In this document: in pieces, positions 17,023 through 25,387 of the stretch
Position numbering within the stretch: the first letter of the stretch is position 1
Layout of the letters: each line of letters starts with the position of its first letter
NCBI GenBank assembly: GCA_902520695.1
Contig: CABYOT010000005.1
Span: forward strand, 17,652 to 81,651
Direction: 5' to 3'
DNA length: 64,000 bases
Origin: an uncultured Pelagibacteraceae bacterium
GTDB taxonomy: Bacteria > Pseudomonadota > Alphaproteobacteria > Pelagibacterales > Pelagibacteraceae
Notes under the pieces: model-generated
Seen by the model: the letters and a program-made list of their open reading frames with translations, nothing else
Databases searched by the model: none
Told to the model about the DNA's origin: nothing
Position numbers and translations under genes: made by a program

Positions 17023-17880
17023 TTGTCTGCAAAACATACTTTACTTATTTTATTTGTTGTATTTTTATTAGGAAGTGCATATCCAACTGGCAAGCTTGGA
17101 TTAAACGACACTATTCCACCAATTCTTTTTGGTTCATTAAGAATGGCTATTGTTTTTATTTGTTTAATTCCATTTTTTAAAATTCAAAGTATAGATAAAA
17201 AATATATTATTCCTTTAATTGGGTTTTCATTATGTTTTGGTGTTGCAGTGAATATGTTTTTATATTTATCTATAAATATTTCAAGTATACTTGCACCAAT
17301 TACAATAGGGGCTCAACTTTCAATTCCTTTTGGGATTATATTAAGCTCAATATTTTTAAATGAAAAAATAAGTTATAAAAAATGGATATTAATTATGATA
17401 TCTTTTTTTGGTGTTGTTATACTTGCTTTTGACCCAAAAGTAGTCGAAGAAATAATAGGGTCTCTTCTTATTTGCGGTATGGCTTTTTTCTACGGACTAT
17501 CTCAAGTATTTTCCAGATATTTAAAAGAATTAGATCTTAAATTTACAAATACTATAATGAGTTTCACAGGATTTATTATTTTAATAATATTGTCTTCAAT
17601 ATTTGAGGGAAATACTTTTCAAACAATAAAAAGTATAAGTTTACAAAGTTGGTTCACAGTTTTATACGCTGGAGCAATTATTTCTTTGCTTGGACATTTA
17701 ATGATGTTCTATCTTTATAAATTTTATCCTCTTGATATGGTATTGCCATTCTACGCTTTATTCCCTGTATTTGGTCTAATCCTTACTTTTTTTATTTTTG
17801 GGGAGATTCCATCCTTTATAACAGTAATCGGAGGAATAATTGTCATTACTTCGGTGTTTTTTGCTCAAAAAATGAGATAA
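17023..17880 (+). CDS. DMT superfamily (EamA) transporter
   Basis: A 285-residue protein with about ten hydrophobic segments and the two-repeat EamA layout. SAYPTGKLGL in the first helix and LNEKISYKKW after helix four are family-typical. The start is probably the TTG at 17023, four bases after the aldehyde dehydrogenase stop, because the first membrane helix begins within ten residues of it; no ATG lies upstream. As the last gene of the LLM-TPP-hydrolase-dehydrogenase operon it probably moves a substrate or product of that pathway. Confidence 0.85.
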   Translation: MSAKHTLLILFVVFLLGSAYPTGKLGLNDTIPPILFGSLRMAIVFICLIPFFKIQSIDKKYIIPLIGFSLCFGVAVNMFLYLSINISSILAPITIGAQLSIPFGIILSSIFLNEKISYKKWILIMISFFGVVILAFDPKVVEEIIGSLLICGMAFFYGLSQVFSRYLKELDLKFTNTIMSFTGFIILIILSSIFEGNTFQTIKSISLQSWFTVLYAGAIISLLGHLMMFYLYKFYPLDMVLPFYALFPVFGLILTFFIFGEIPSFITVIGGIIVITSVFFAQKMR

Positions 17881-17953
17881 TTTTCTCATTGAAAATAAAA
17901 ATCAATAGGATTTAATTTTGTTTATATAAATTGTTAACAATTAGAGGGAATAT

Positions 17954-19144
17954 ATGAAAAAACTAGTATTAGCGATGTTCGTATTTGTATCTTGCTTTAC
18001 ATCCAAAGCATTTTCAGATGGACATGGCATTAAAATGGGAATTATTTTAGGATTTACAGGACCTATTGAATCCCTAACTCCAGCTATGGCTGCATCTGCA
18101 GAGCTTGCCTTTAAAGAAGCTTCAGATTCTGGTTCATTACTTGGAGGAAAGAAAATTTCTGTTGAAAGAGCAGATTCAACATGTGTTGACTCAGCTGCTG
18201 CAACAGCTGCTGCTGAAGGTTTAATATCTGGTGGTGTAGTAGCAATCATGGGTGCCGATTGTTCTGGTGTTACTGGAGCTATTGCAACTAACGTTGCTGT
18301 TCCAAATGGTGTTGTTATGATTTCACCATCTGCTACTTCTCCAGGATTAACTGATCTTAATGATAATGGATATTTCTTTAGAACTGCTCCATCTGACGCA
18401 AGAGGTGGTCAAGTATTAGCGGATATTACTAAAGATAGAAAAGTAAAAAGTATTGCAGTAACACATACTAATAACGACTACGGTAAAGGTTTAGCAGATG
18501 TATATGTTGCAGCTGTTAAAGCTCATGGAATAAACGTAACAGTTGTTACAGCTCACGAAGAAGGTAAAGGAGACTACGGTGCAGAAGTTGCTACATTAGC
18601 AGCAGCGGGTGGCGATGCTTTAGCTGTATTAGGTTACTTAGATCAAGCTGGTGGAAGTATCATTGATGGTTCATTAGATTCTGGCGCGTTTGATGTGTTT
18701 GTTTTATCTGATGGAATGATTGGAGACTCTTTAACTGACAGATTTGGAAATGATCTAAACAAATCATTTGGATCTTTGCCAGGATCTATGGGTAAAGGAG
18801 CTACAATATTTAAAGGTGTAGCAGGAGGAGCAGGCATTGACTCATCTGGGCCATATACATCAGAGTCTTATGATGCTGCAGCTTTGATTGTACTTGCAAT
18901 GCAAGCTGGTGGAAAAGCTGATAGAGCTACCGTTCAAGCAAATGTAATGTCTGTTGCAAATGCTCCAGGAGAAAAAATTTATCCAGGAGAATTGAAAAAA
19001 GCATTAGATTTACTTGCGAGTGGTAAAGCAGTCAACTACGAAGGAGCATCTAGTGTTGAATTAACTGATGTTGGAGAAGCATCAGGTGCCTTTATTGAAA
19101 AAGAGATTAAAGGTGGTAAATTTAAAGACAAAAAACAAAGATAA
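17954..19144 (+). CDS. Branched-chain amino acid-type ABC transporter substrate-binding protein
   Basis: A 396-residue periplasmic binding protein of the LivJ/LivK (Peripla_BP_6) type. A signal peptide covers about residues 1-22 (hydrophobic core LVLAMFVFVSCF, cleavage after SKAFS). The mature protein begins with the family-typical IKMGIILGFTGPIESLTPAMA and continues with GVVAIMGADCSGVTGAIA. An AGAGGG-like Shine-Dalgarno stretch lies before the ATG. It is the only binding-protein gene near the permease/ATPase set at 19805-23668, which lacks one and points the opposite way, so the two probably form one importer. A strong terminator follows, in keeping with high expression. The ligand is unknown. 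Confidence 0.9.
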   Translation: MKKLVLAMFVFVSCFTSKAFSDGHGIKMGIILGFTGPIESLTPAMAASAELAFKEASDSGSLLGGKKISVERADSTCVDSAAATAAAEGLISGGVVAIMGADCSGVTGAIATNVAVPNGVVMISPSATSPGLTDLNDNGYFFRTAPSDARGGQVLADITKDRKVKSIAVTHTNNDYGKGLADVYVAAVKAHGINVTVVTAHEEGKGDYGAEVATLAAAGGDALAVLGYLDQAGGSIIDGSLDSGAFDVFVLSDGMIGDSLTDRFGNDLNKSFGSLPGSMGKGATIFKGVAGGAGIDSSGPYTSESYDAAALIVLAMQAGGKADRATVQANVMSVANAPGEKIYPGELKKALDLLASGKAVNYEGASSVELTDVGEASGAFIEKEIKGGKFKDKKQR

Positions 19145-19157
19145 TTCTTAATTATTT

Positions 19158-19191
19158 AACTCCAGCGGTGAAAATCGCTGGAGTTTTTTTT
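19158..19191 (+). terminator. Rho-independent terminator
   Basis: A perfect 10-base-pair stem (AACTCCAGCG / CGCTGGAGTT) with an eight-base loop is followed by a run of T, 14 bases after the stop of the binding-protein gene. The stop codon of the convergent LysE-type gene lies in the T run, so the hairpin may act for both directions, less well on the minus strand. Confidence 0.92.
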
Positions 19192-19798
19192 ATCCTAAAA
19201 TATTGATTAACACGTAAATACTAAGAGCCAACATAAAGAAAATTATTGAGATATTAATAATTTTCCAAATTTTATTACTATTCAAGTAGTTAGATAAAAA
19301 CTTAGATAAGTATCCTAATGTAAAAAAAAATATAATTGAGGAAAAAGTTGCACCAAATCCAAAGGATAGTTTTTGATTAATTAAAAAACTTTTTGAAAAG
19401 TTTCCTAAAAAAAATACAGTGTCAGAATAAACATGGGCGTTTAAATAAGTAAAACCTAGAGTTTTAAGTATTATTGAGCCTAGACTTGCTGTTTGATTTT
19501 TTTGATTTATTTCAAAATTAGTATTTATACTTTTTATTTTTTTCCATACAAAATGTATTAAAAATAAAAGTAAAAGGATATTTAAAATTAGTTCAACAAA
19601 AGGTGAAAAAAAACTTTCAAAATAGTGAAATAAGAATATTCCAAGAAAAATAAGAAGAAAATCTGAAAATGTACAAATTACACATACAATAAAAACGAAT
19701 TGTTTTTTTAAACCTTGCTCAATTACAAATATATTTTGAGCACCAATAGCTAATATTAAACTCAGTCCTGTAAAGAACCCTAAAATAAAAAAACTCAT
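19190..19798 (-). CDS. LysE/ArgO family amino acid exporter
   Basis: A 202-residue membrane protein with about six hydrophobic segments. The first helix carries ILAIGAQNIFVIEQGLKKQ, very like the ArgO/LysE signature, in which the aligned QN is part of the transport path. Basic amino acids (lysine, arginine) are the known substrates of close families. It is the last gene of the long minus-strand transporter array, six bases after the LivM-type permease, which suggests that it vents an amino acid when the importer overfills the cell. Confidence 0.85.
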   Translation of the reverse strand: MSFFILGFFTGLSLILAIGAQNIFVIEQGLKKQFVFIVCVICTFSDFLLIFLGIFLFHYFESFFSPFVELILNILLLLFLIHFVWKKIKSINTNFEINQKNQTASLGSIILKTLGFTYLNAHVYSDTVFFLGNFSKSFLINQKLSFGFGATFSSIIFFFTLGYLSKFLSNYLNSNKIWKIINISIIFFMLALSIYVLINILG

Positions 19799-19804
19799 TA
19801 TAAA

Positions 19805-21175
19805 TTATTGTTTTATAATTTTTTCTGGAATTATTCCTTGAGGTCTAAATCGCATTATCAAAAGAAGGCCAATACCAACGAGCAAAAATCTAAAATATGG
19901 AGCGCTATTTATTAAATGAATTTTGATTTCATTTGTTTCAGGTAAATGAGCTGTAAACAAATTTATAAAGAATAAAGCAATTGGTGCTGCTTCTACCCAT
20001 AAAAACCATACAACAAATCCTCCTAGAATTGCTCCAAAATTATTTCCTGTGCCACCAACAATTACCATAACCCAAATTACAAACGTATATCTCATTGGTC
20101 TATAACTACCTGGGGTAAAGAGTCCATCATTAGTTACCATCATGGCTCCAGCAATTCCAACTATTGCAGATCCAAGAATAAATATAAATAAATGTTGCTT
20201 GACCACATTCTTGCCCATTGCACTTGCGGCCTCTTCGTTATCTCGTATAGCTCTCATCATTCTGCCCCAAGGTGAGTAAAGAGCTTTTTGTGTAATTATT
20301 AATAAAATAATAACTACAACTAAAAACATCCCTGCAAAACAAAGCTTTACATAAACAGATGAAGCATCAATTACTAACTGATTTAAAATATCTTGTCTCT
20401 CCGATAATGAATTTGCTAAATTTAATTTTGCTGAGTGAAATTTTTCAACTAAATTTATAAACCAAGGAGAGGTCTGCAGGTCAATTTCATAAGGGGCTGG
20501 TCTTTTTAATCCAATAACGTTTTTTACACCTCTTGCCAACCAATCTTCATGTTTAATAATGGAGACAACAATTTCAGCAATTAATAATGTAGCAATAGCT
20601 AAATAATCTGCCCTTAATCCTAAAGCAACTTTCCCTACAATAAATGCTAACCCAGCAGCAAAAAGACCTCCAACTATCCATGAGAATAAAACTGGTAACC
20701 CAAGTCCTCCAAGAAACCCTGTCTTTGCAGGATCAACAGCTTCTATTTGTTCAATTGCAGGTCCAGCAATTATTTTTATTAGGATTAATCCAACTATAAT
20801 TATTCCAGCTATTAAATAATTTCTTTTTTTAGATTTTTGAATATTTTTTAAAATATACCTTGTAGAAAAAATCATTATTATAATTATTCCTAGGCAAGTC
20901 ATCATATTTACTCCGCCCACACTCCAGGCTTCTGGAACAGGTGCTACAGATACTAATACTACTGCTAAACCTCCTAATGCCGTATAACCCATGATACCAA
21001 AATTTATTAAACCAGCATAACCCCATTGAATATTTGCTCCCAAGGTCATTACTGCAGAAATCATACAATAATTAAAAATTGTTAGTGCAATAGACCAGGA
21101 TTGAAAGATTCCAACTAAAATTATTAAAAGCATCATTATCGAATATGCTACAATTATATTTAAATAATTTCTCAT
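19805..21175 (-). CDS. livM: ABC transporter permease, LivM type
   Basis: A 456-residue branched-chain-amino-acid-type permease with roughly ten membrane segments. The cytoplasmic EAA-like loop is GRMMRAIRDNEEAASAMGKN, and VGGTGNNFGAILGGFVVW is typical of LivM. It is longer than the usual 320-360 residues. Extra material lies at about residues 120-155 and, after the KHEDWLARG segment, as a hydrophilic stretch of roughly 60 residues that would be periplasmic. The start overlaps the LivH-type gene by four bases. It probably pairs with the binding protein at 17954-19144. Confidence 0.88.
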   Translation of the reverse strand: MRNYLNIIVAYSIMMLLIILVGIFQSWSIALTIFNYCMISAVMTLGANIQWGYAGLINFGIMGYTALGGLAVVLVSVAPVPEAWSVGGVNMMTCLGIIIIMIFSTRYILKNIQKSKKRNYLIAGIIIVGLILIKIIAGPAIEQIEAVDPAKTGFLGGLGLPVLFSWIVGGLFAAGLAFIVGKVALGLRADYLAIATLLIAEIVVSIIKHEDWLARGVKNVIGLKRPAPYEIDLQTSPWFINLVEKFHSAKLNLANSLSERQDILNQLVIDASSVYVKLCFAGMFLVVVIILLIITQKALYSPWGRMMRAIRDNEEAASAMGKNVVKQHLFIFILGSAIVGIAGAMMVTNDGLFTPGSYRPMRYTFVIWVMVIVGGTGNNFGAILGGFVVWFLWVEAAPIALFFINLFTAHLPETNEIKIHLINSAPYFRFLLVGIGLLLIMRFRPQGIIPEKIIKQ

Positions 21176-22182
21176 ATACGTTTTCCTTCAAATATGCCTG
21201 ACGGCCTAAATATTAAAACAATTACTAATATCGAAAATGAAATAGCAAATTTGTAATCGGTTGATAATAATTGCATCAATGAATTTGGTTCTAGTGACTC
21301 TGGCAAAATATAAACTAAAAATCTTTTATATGCATAAGTCAAAAATATTTCAGCAAATGCTATAACATAACCTCCAAAGAACGCTCCATATGGATTTCCA
21401 ATTCCACCAACTATCGCAGCAGCAAAAATCGGTAGCATATTATTAAAATACACAAACGGTCTATAACTTTTGTCTAAACCATAAAGAATCCCACCAATTG
21501 TTGCTAATATACCAGCAATGATCCAAGTAATTAGAACTACTTTTTTTGGATCTATTCCAGAAAGAAGTGCTAAATCTTCATTATCTGAATAGGCCCTCAT
21601 ACTAGTTCCAGTCTTAGTTTTATTTAAAAACCAAAACATAATAGCAACAACAATAATAGTAATTACAATTGTTATCATTTGCGTAGATTTAATCGTCAAA
21701 CCTTCTGCAAGACCTGTCATTTCTTTAAATTCAGTTGCTTTTAAAATGAATTTTTCACCATCTAAAAACCTTCGATCAGTTGGTCCAATTATAATCCTTA
21801 TGACTGCTTGGGTCACAAACATTACCCCAACACTAACCATAGCAAGCTGTACTGGTGGACTTTTTTTAATTCTGTAATATTTAAAAACTGTTTGATCAAT
21901 TAAAAGCATGTATAAAATCATCATAAAAATTGCAAAAGGAATGGTGAGCAAAGCAGTGGGAAGAAAACCAAAGCTAATTCCGATTGATTGAAAGTAATAA
22001 GTCAAAAGTACAGCAAACATTGTACCAAATGACATCATGTCTCCAGTTGCAAAGTTAGCAAATCTTAAAATACCGTATATTAAAGTTACAAAAATTGCTC
22101 CAAGAGCTAACTGAGAGCCATAAGTTAAGGCTGGAATAATTGTATAATTCAATAAAACTATTACTGCATTAATCAAATCCAT
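21172..22182 (-). CDS. livH: ABC transporter permease, LivH type
   Basis: A 336-residue inner-membrane permease. The N terminus SQLALGAIFVTLIYGILRFANFATGDMM matches the LivH pattern, and the coupling-loop region reads GTSMRAYSDNEDLALLSGID, followed by AAAIVGGIGNPYGAFFGG. It forms the membrane channel with the neighbouring LivM-type subunit. It overlaps the LivM gene by four bases and is separated from the LivF-type ATPase gene by one base. Confidence 0.9.
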   Translation of the reverse strand: MDLINAVIVLLNYTIIPALTYGSQLALGAIFVTLIYGILRFANFATGDMMSFGTMFAVLLTYYFQSIGISFGFLPTALLTIPFAIFMMILYMLLIDQTVFKYYRIKKSPPVQLAMVSVGVMFVTQAVIRIIIGPTDRRFLDGEKFILKATEFKEMTGLAEGLTIKSTQMITIVITIIVVAIMFWFLNKTKTGTSMRAYSDNEDLALLSGIDPKKVVLITWIIAGILATIGGILYGLDKSYRPFVYFNNMLPIFAAAIVGGIGNPYGAFFGGYVIAFAEIFLTYAYKRFLVYILPESLEPNSLMQLLSTDYKFAISFSILVIVLIFRPSGIFEGKRI

Positions 22183-22183
22183 A

Positions 22184-22891
22184 CTAAGCTCCTAAGAAAG
22201 ATCTCCTAACTTCTGGATCATTTAATAATTCCTTACCAGACCCCTCAAACTTATTTTCACCAGTAACAAGCACATATCCTCGATCAGAAATGCTTAAAGC
22301 CTGTTTTGCATTTTGCTCGACCATGATGATTGCTACTTTTGTATTTTTAACTCTAATAATGTGTTCAAATAATTCATCCATAACTATTGGGGAAACTCCT
22401 GCTGTAGGCTCATCCAACATAAGAACAGATGGTTTTATCATTAGAGCACGTCCCAAAGCTACTTGTTGTCTTTGCCCTCCTGATAATTGTCCTACAACTT
22501 GATCTTTTTTTTCTCTTAAAATTGGAAATAGATCATATATTTCTTCGATAACATTATTTACATTATCTGTTCTTAAAAAAGCACCAACTTCTAAATTTTC
22601 TTTTACAGTAAGTTCTGCAAAAACATTTCTAGTTTGTGGTACAAATGATATTCCCTTTTTTACTCTTTCTTGAGGAGATAGTTTAGAAATATCTTCTCCA
22701 TCAATTGAAATATTACCTGATTTTAGATTTAACAATCCTAGCATTGCTTTCATTGCTGTAGATTTTCCAGCTCCATTTGGTCCAAGAATAGCAACTATCT
22801 CTCCTCTGTTAACATTGATAGTGCATGAGCTAATAATATCAGGACCATCGCCGTATCCTCCTGTCATTTTATTTCCCTCAAAAAATGCCAT
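22184..22891 (-). CDS. livF: ABC transporter ATP-binding protein, LivF type
   Basis: A 235-residue ABC ATPase with Walker A GPNGAGKS, signature LSGGQRQQ, Walker B VLMLDEPTAG and the switch His replaced by Gln in IIMVEQN, as is usual for LivF proteins. It powers the LivH/LivM pair with the adjacent LivG-type ATPase. It begins directly after the LivG stop codon with no gap. The C-terminal NDPEVRRSFLGA is a LivF hallmark. Confidence 0.92.
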   Translation of the reverse strand: MAFFEGNKMTGGYGDGPDIISSCTINVNRGEIVAILGPNGAGKSTAMKAMLGLLNLKSGNISIDGEDISKLSPQERVKKGISFVPQTRNVFAELTVKENLEVGAFLRTDNVNNVIEEIYDLFPILREKKDQVVGQLSGGQRQQVALGRALMIKPSVLMLDEPTAGVSPIVMDELFEHIIRVKNTKVAIIMVEQNAKQALSISDRGYVLVTGENKFEGSGKELLNDPEVRRSFLGA

Positions 22892-23668
22892 TTACTTCTT
22901 TCTACCTAAATAACTATCTATAACTTTTTCGTTTTTCTTAACTTCATCTGAAGTTCCCTCAAAAAGAACAGATCCTTCTGACATTACAATAACTGGATCA
23001 CACATTCTGCTTATAAAATCCATATCATGTTCAATCATACAAAAAGTATAGTTTTTTTCTTTATTAAGTCTTAAGATTGCTGTTCCTAATTCTTTTAATA
23101 ATGTTCTATTAACCCCTGCCCCTACCTCATCCAATAATACAAGTTTTGCATCAACCATCATTGTTCTTCCAAGTTCTAGCAACTTTTTTTGCCCTCCGGA
23201 TAAATTACCAGCACGTTCATTGGCAAGATGTTTAAGATTTAAAAACTCAGTTACTTCATACGCTTTTGCTCTAATTAAATCTTCTTCTTTTTTAATTAAA
23301 TTTGGTTTTAAAAGAGCATTTATTAAAATTTCTCCTGTTTGATTGCCTGGTACCATCATTAAATTTTCAAGAACGGTCATATTCGAGAATTCGTGAGCTA
23401 TTTGAAAAGTTCTTAGTAAACCTTTTGAGAAAAGTTCATGAGATGGAACATTTGTTATATCTTCTTTATTAAATAATACTTTTCCGTCAGATGATTTGAG
23501 ATTGCCTGCTATAAGATTAAATAAAGTAGTTTTGCCTGATCCATTTGGACCAATTATTCCTGTAATTGAACCCTCTTTTATTTTTAATGAGCAATTTGAT
23601 ACAGCTGCCAAACCACCAAAATATTTTGATAAGTTGTCAATTTGCAGAATGTTTGATGATTGCTGCAT
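22892..23668 (-). CDS. livG: ABC transporter ATP-binding protein, LivG type
   Basis: A 258-residue ABC ATPase with Walker A GPNGSGKT, signature LSGGQKKL, Walker B LVLLDEVGAG and switch His in MIEHDMDFI. The extended C terminus (EKVIDSYLGRKK) is typical of LivG. In Walker B the residue after Glu is Val where most LivG proteins have Pro, a small oddity. It is the first ABC gene of this set, seven bases after the P5C-reductase-like gene. Confidence 0.9.
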   Translation of the reverse strand: MQQSSNILQIDNLSKYFGGLAAVSNCSLKIKEGSITGIIGPNGSGKTTLFNLIAGNLKSSDGKVLFNKEDITNVPSHELFSKGLLRTFQIAHEFSNMTVLENLMMVPGNQTGEILINALLKPNLIKKEEDLIRAKAYEVTEFLNLKHLANERAGNLSGGQKKLLELGRTMMVDAKLVLLDEVGAGVNRTLLKELGTAILRLNKEKNYTFCMIEHDMDFISRMCDPVIVMSEGSVLFEGTSDEVKKNEKVIDSYLGRKK

Positions 23669-23674
23669 GTAAAA

Positions 23675-24445
23675 TTATACTTTATTTAATCTTTTAAGAA
23701 TACTATTTAGGGTTTTGTTAGTGGCTTTATAGAAACCAGCTTTTTTTAATTCATTTACACCTTGCTCATTTAATCCTTTTGGTGTTTGGGAGTCTTTGAC
23801 AAGTATTTTTAAATCTCTATTTGAATTAACTACAGCATCTTCTGAAAGTGCCAAAAAAAGAGATGTTATATATCTCTGAGATTGGTCTTTTTGAATTCCC
23901 CTTTTATTTAACCATTCAGACATTGTTCTTAATAATTCATAAAAAGGTGCCATCATTCCAGATGTTGACCAAAAATTTTTAGATAATTTTTCGTTTTTAA
24001 TTTCAACAACTGTTCCAAGATGTTTAAAAAAGTTTTTAACTTTCCTGTTTGGTGGAAAAATAGGAATTGGTCCCTTTTTAAAAGAAATAGGTGGTAAAGG
24101 AATTACTCTCGAAATATTTGCTTTTACTTTGACTGCCTTCTTAATGTTTTGAAGATTCATTGTTGATATGAAACTTACAATTACCTGACTTTTTTTAAAT
24201 TTTAGCTTATGTATAATTTGATTAGCCACAGTAGGTGTTACAGCTAGAAAAATCCAGTTACAATCATTAACAATATCTTGATTATTTTTTGCAATATAAA
24301 TTTTTTTAAAACTTTTTTTTAGTTGTTTTGAAATTTTTTTATTTCTTTCAGATAATATAATTTTGGTATATTTAATTTTAGACTTGCATATACCCGTCAC
24401 CACTGCTGATGTAATTTTACCGGTTCCTATAAATCCAAGTTTCAT
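23675..24445 (-). CDS. Pyrroline-5-carboxylate reductase-like NAD(P) oxidoreductase
   Basis: A 256-residue protein with the ProC layout: Rossmann start KLGFIGTGKITSAVVTGI, LAVTPTVANQII, VSFISTMNLQNIKK, SRVIPLPPISF and a helical C-terminal dimerisation domain. Where true ProC enzymes carry SPGGTT, which binds the pyrroline substrate, this protein has TPKGLNEQG. The substrate therefore probably differs from pyrroline-5-carboxylate. It sits between CsiD and an ABC importer, so reduction of a related cyclic imine or oxidation of an amino/keto acid taken up by that importer is possible. The proC symbol is withheld for this reason. Confidence 0.75.
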   Translation of the reverse strand: MKLGFIGTGKITSAVVTGICKSKIKYTKIILSERNKKISKQLKKSFKKIYIAKNNQDIVNDCNWIFLAVTPTVANQIIHKLKFKKSQVIVSFISTMNLQNIKKAVKVKANISRVIPLPPISFKKGPIPIFPPNRKVKNFFKHLGTVVEIKNEKLSKNFWSTSGMMAPFYELLRTMSEWLNKRGIQKDQSQRYITSLFLALSEDAVVNSNRDLKILVKDSQTPKGLNEQGVNELKKAGFYKATNKTLNSILKRLNKV

Positions 24446-24462
24446 AAGTGTATTTTCTACAC

Positions 24463-25383
24463 TTAATTGTTAAAAAAGGAACCTCTTATTCTTAGTAATT
24501 CTCTTGATAAATTTTTATTTTCTTTAAAAGGTTTTCGACCATGAAGCCAAAAATAATTATTCGCCACAACAGCACTTCCAACCGGCAATGATGTTATTAT
24601 CTTATTTTTACTACCCTCAAGAGCATCAGATAGTCTTTGTAAAAACAATCCTTGATCCATATTTTTTGGTTCAGGAAATTGATCGATGTAAGAAATAATG
24701 GGTTTTCCATCACTATCTTTAGAAAACACAGGGTGTTCAACTTTATAATCAATATTTTTACTTTTTGGAGATCCCCAAATAAATTTTTGCTGTCCAATTT
24801 TATCATCTGAGAGATCAGACAAATGTTCCCAATCATCAAGATGTAGTAAGGCGGTCTCTCCACCAATCACATTCTCCTCCTCAAGCTTTGACATTAATAT
24901 CCAATCAGTTATTTCTCGTACATATGTTCCATCAGTATGTAAATCCATATTTATATATGCCTTACGAAGATATGAGTCACTATTATCTTCATGTTTAACG
25001 TGAAATCTTGCATAGTATTTTCCAGCCATTGAGTCGTGATTTGGATTTCCAATTAAGTGAGTTATTGCAGTTGATAGTTTAACTAAAAATGTTTGATCTA
25101 TTTTAGAAGACTTATTTTTTGGACCAATTATAAAACAACCAGTATCTCTATCTTTAATAATTTCGTTTAAAAAATTACTTAATTTATTAGATGCAGTTTC
25201 ATCTAAACTTTTTGCAATAGTGAACCTTGTAAATGGTTTATATTCTAATGCTGTAATATTAAATTTTTTAAATGGAAACACTAATCGATCAATAATTTGA
25301 TCCTCAATTTTTATATTTATTATTCTCTTAGATTTTTCATGAAAGGAAATTTCAAATCCATCTAATTTAAGAAGATTCTTCAC
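24463..25383 (-). CDS. glaH: Glutarate 2-hydroxylase (CsiD/GlaH), 2OG-Fe(II) dioxygenase
   Basis: A 306-residue protein matching CsiD/GlaH closely along its length: LEYKPFTRFTIAKSLDE, THLIGNPNHDSMAGKYYARF, DNSDSYLRKAYINMDLHTDG, GGETALLHLDDWEHL and the C-terminal FWLHGRKPF. Iron ligands are His149-x-Asp151 and His281, and Arg298 or Arg300 would bind 2-oxoglutarate. The known reaction converts glutarate to L-2-hydroxyglutarate in lysine/5-aminovalerate catabolism. The start is a GTG four bases after the pentapeptide gene stop. L-2-hydroxyglutarate oxidase (LhgO) is not in the window. A derived substrate in this lineage cannot be excluded. Confidence 0.9.
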   Translation of the reverse strand: MKNLLKLDGFEISFHEKSKRIINIKIEDQIIDRLVFPFKKFNITALEYKPFTRFTIAKSLDETASNKLSNFLNEIIKDRDTGCFIIGPKNKSSKIDQTFLVKLSTAITHLIGNPNHDSMAGKYYARFHVKHEDNSDSYLRKAYINMDLHTDGTYVREITDWILMSKLEEENVIGGETALLHLDDWEHLSDLSDDKIGQQKFIWGSPKSKNIDYKVEHPVFSKDSDGKPIISYIDQFPEPKNMDQGLFLQRLSDALEGSKNKIITSLPVGSAVVANNYFWLHGRKPFKENKNLSRELLRIRGSFFNN

Positions 25384-25387
25384 GAAT

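Noticed and set aside
17871..17890. Inverted repeat AATGAGA/TCTCATT spanning the stop codon of the DMT transporter gene
   Set aside because: A seven-base-pair AT-rich stem with no T run after it. Not a convincing terminator; possibly chance.
23675..24445. Calling this gene proC
   Set aside because: The pyrroline-binding motif is replaced, so the symbol would assert a function the sequence does not support.
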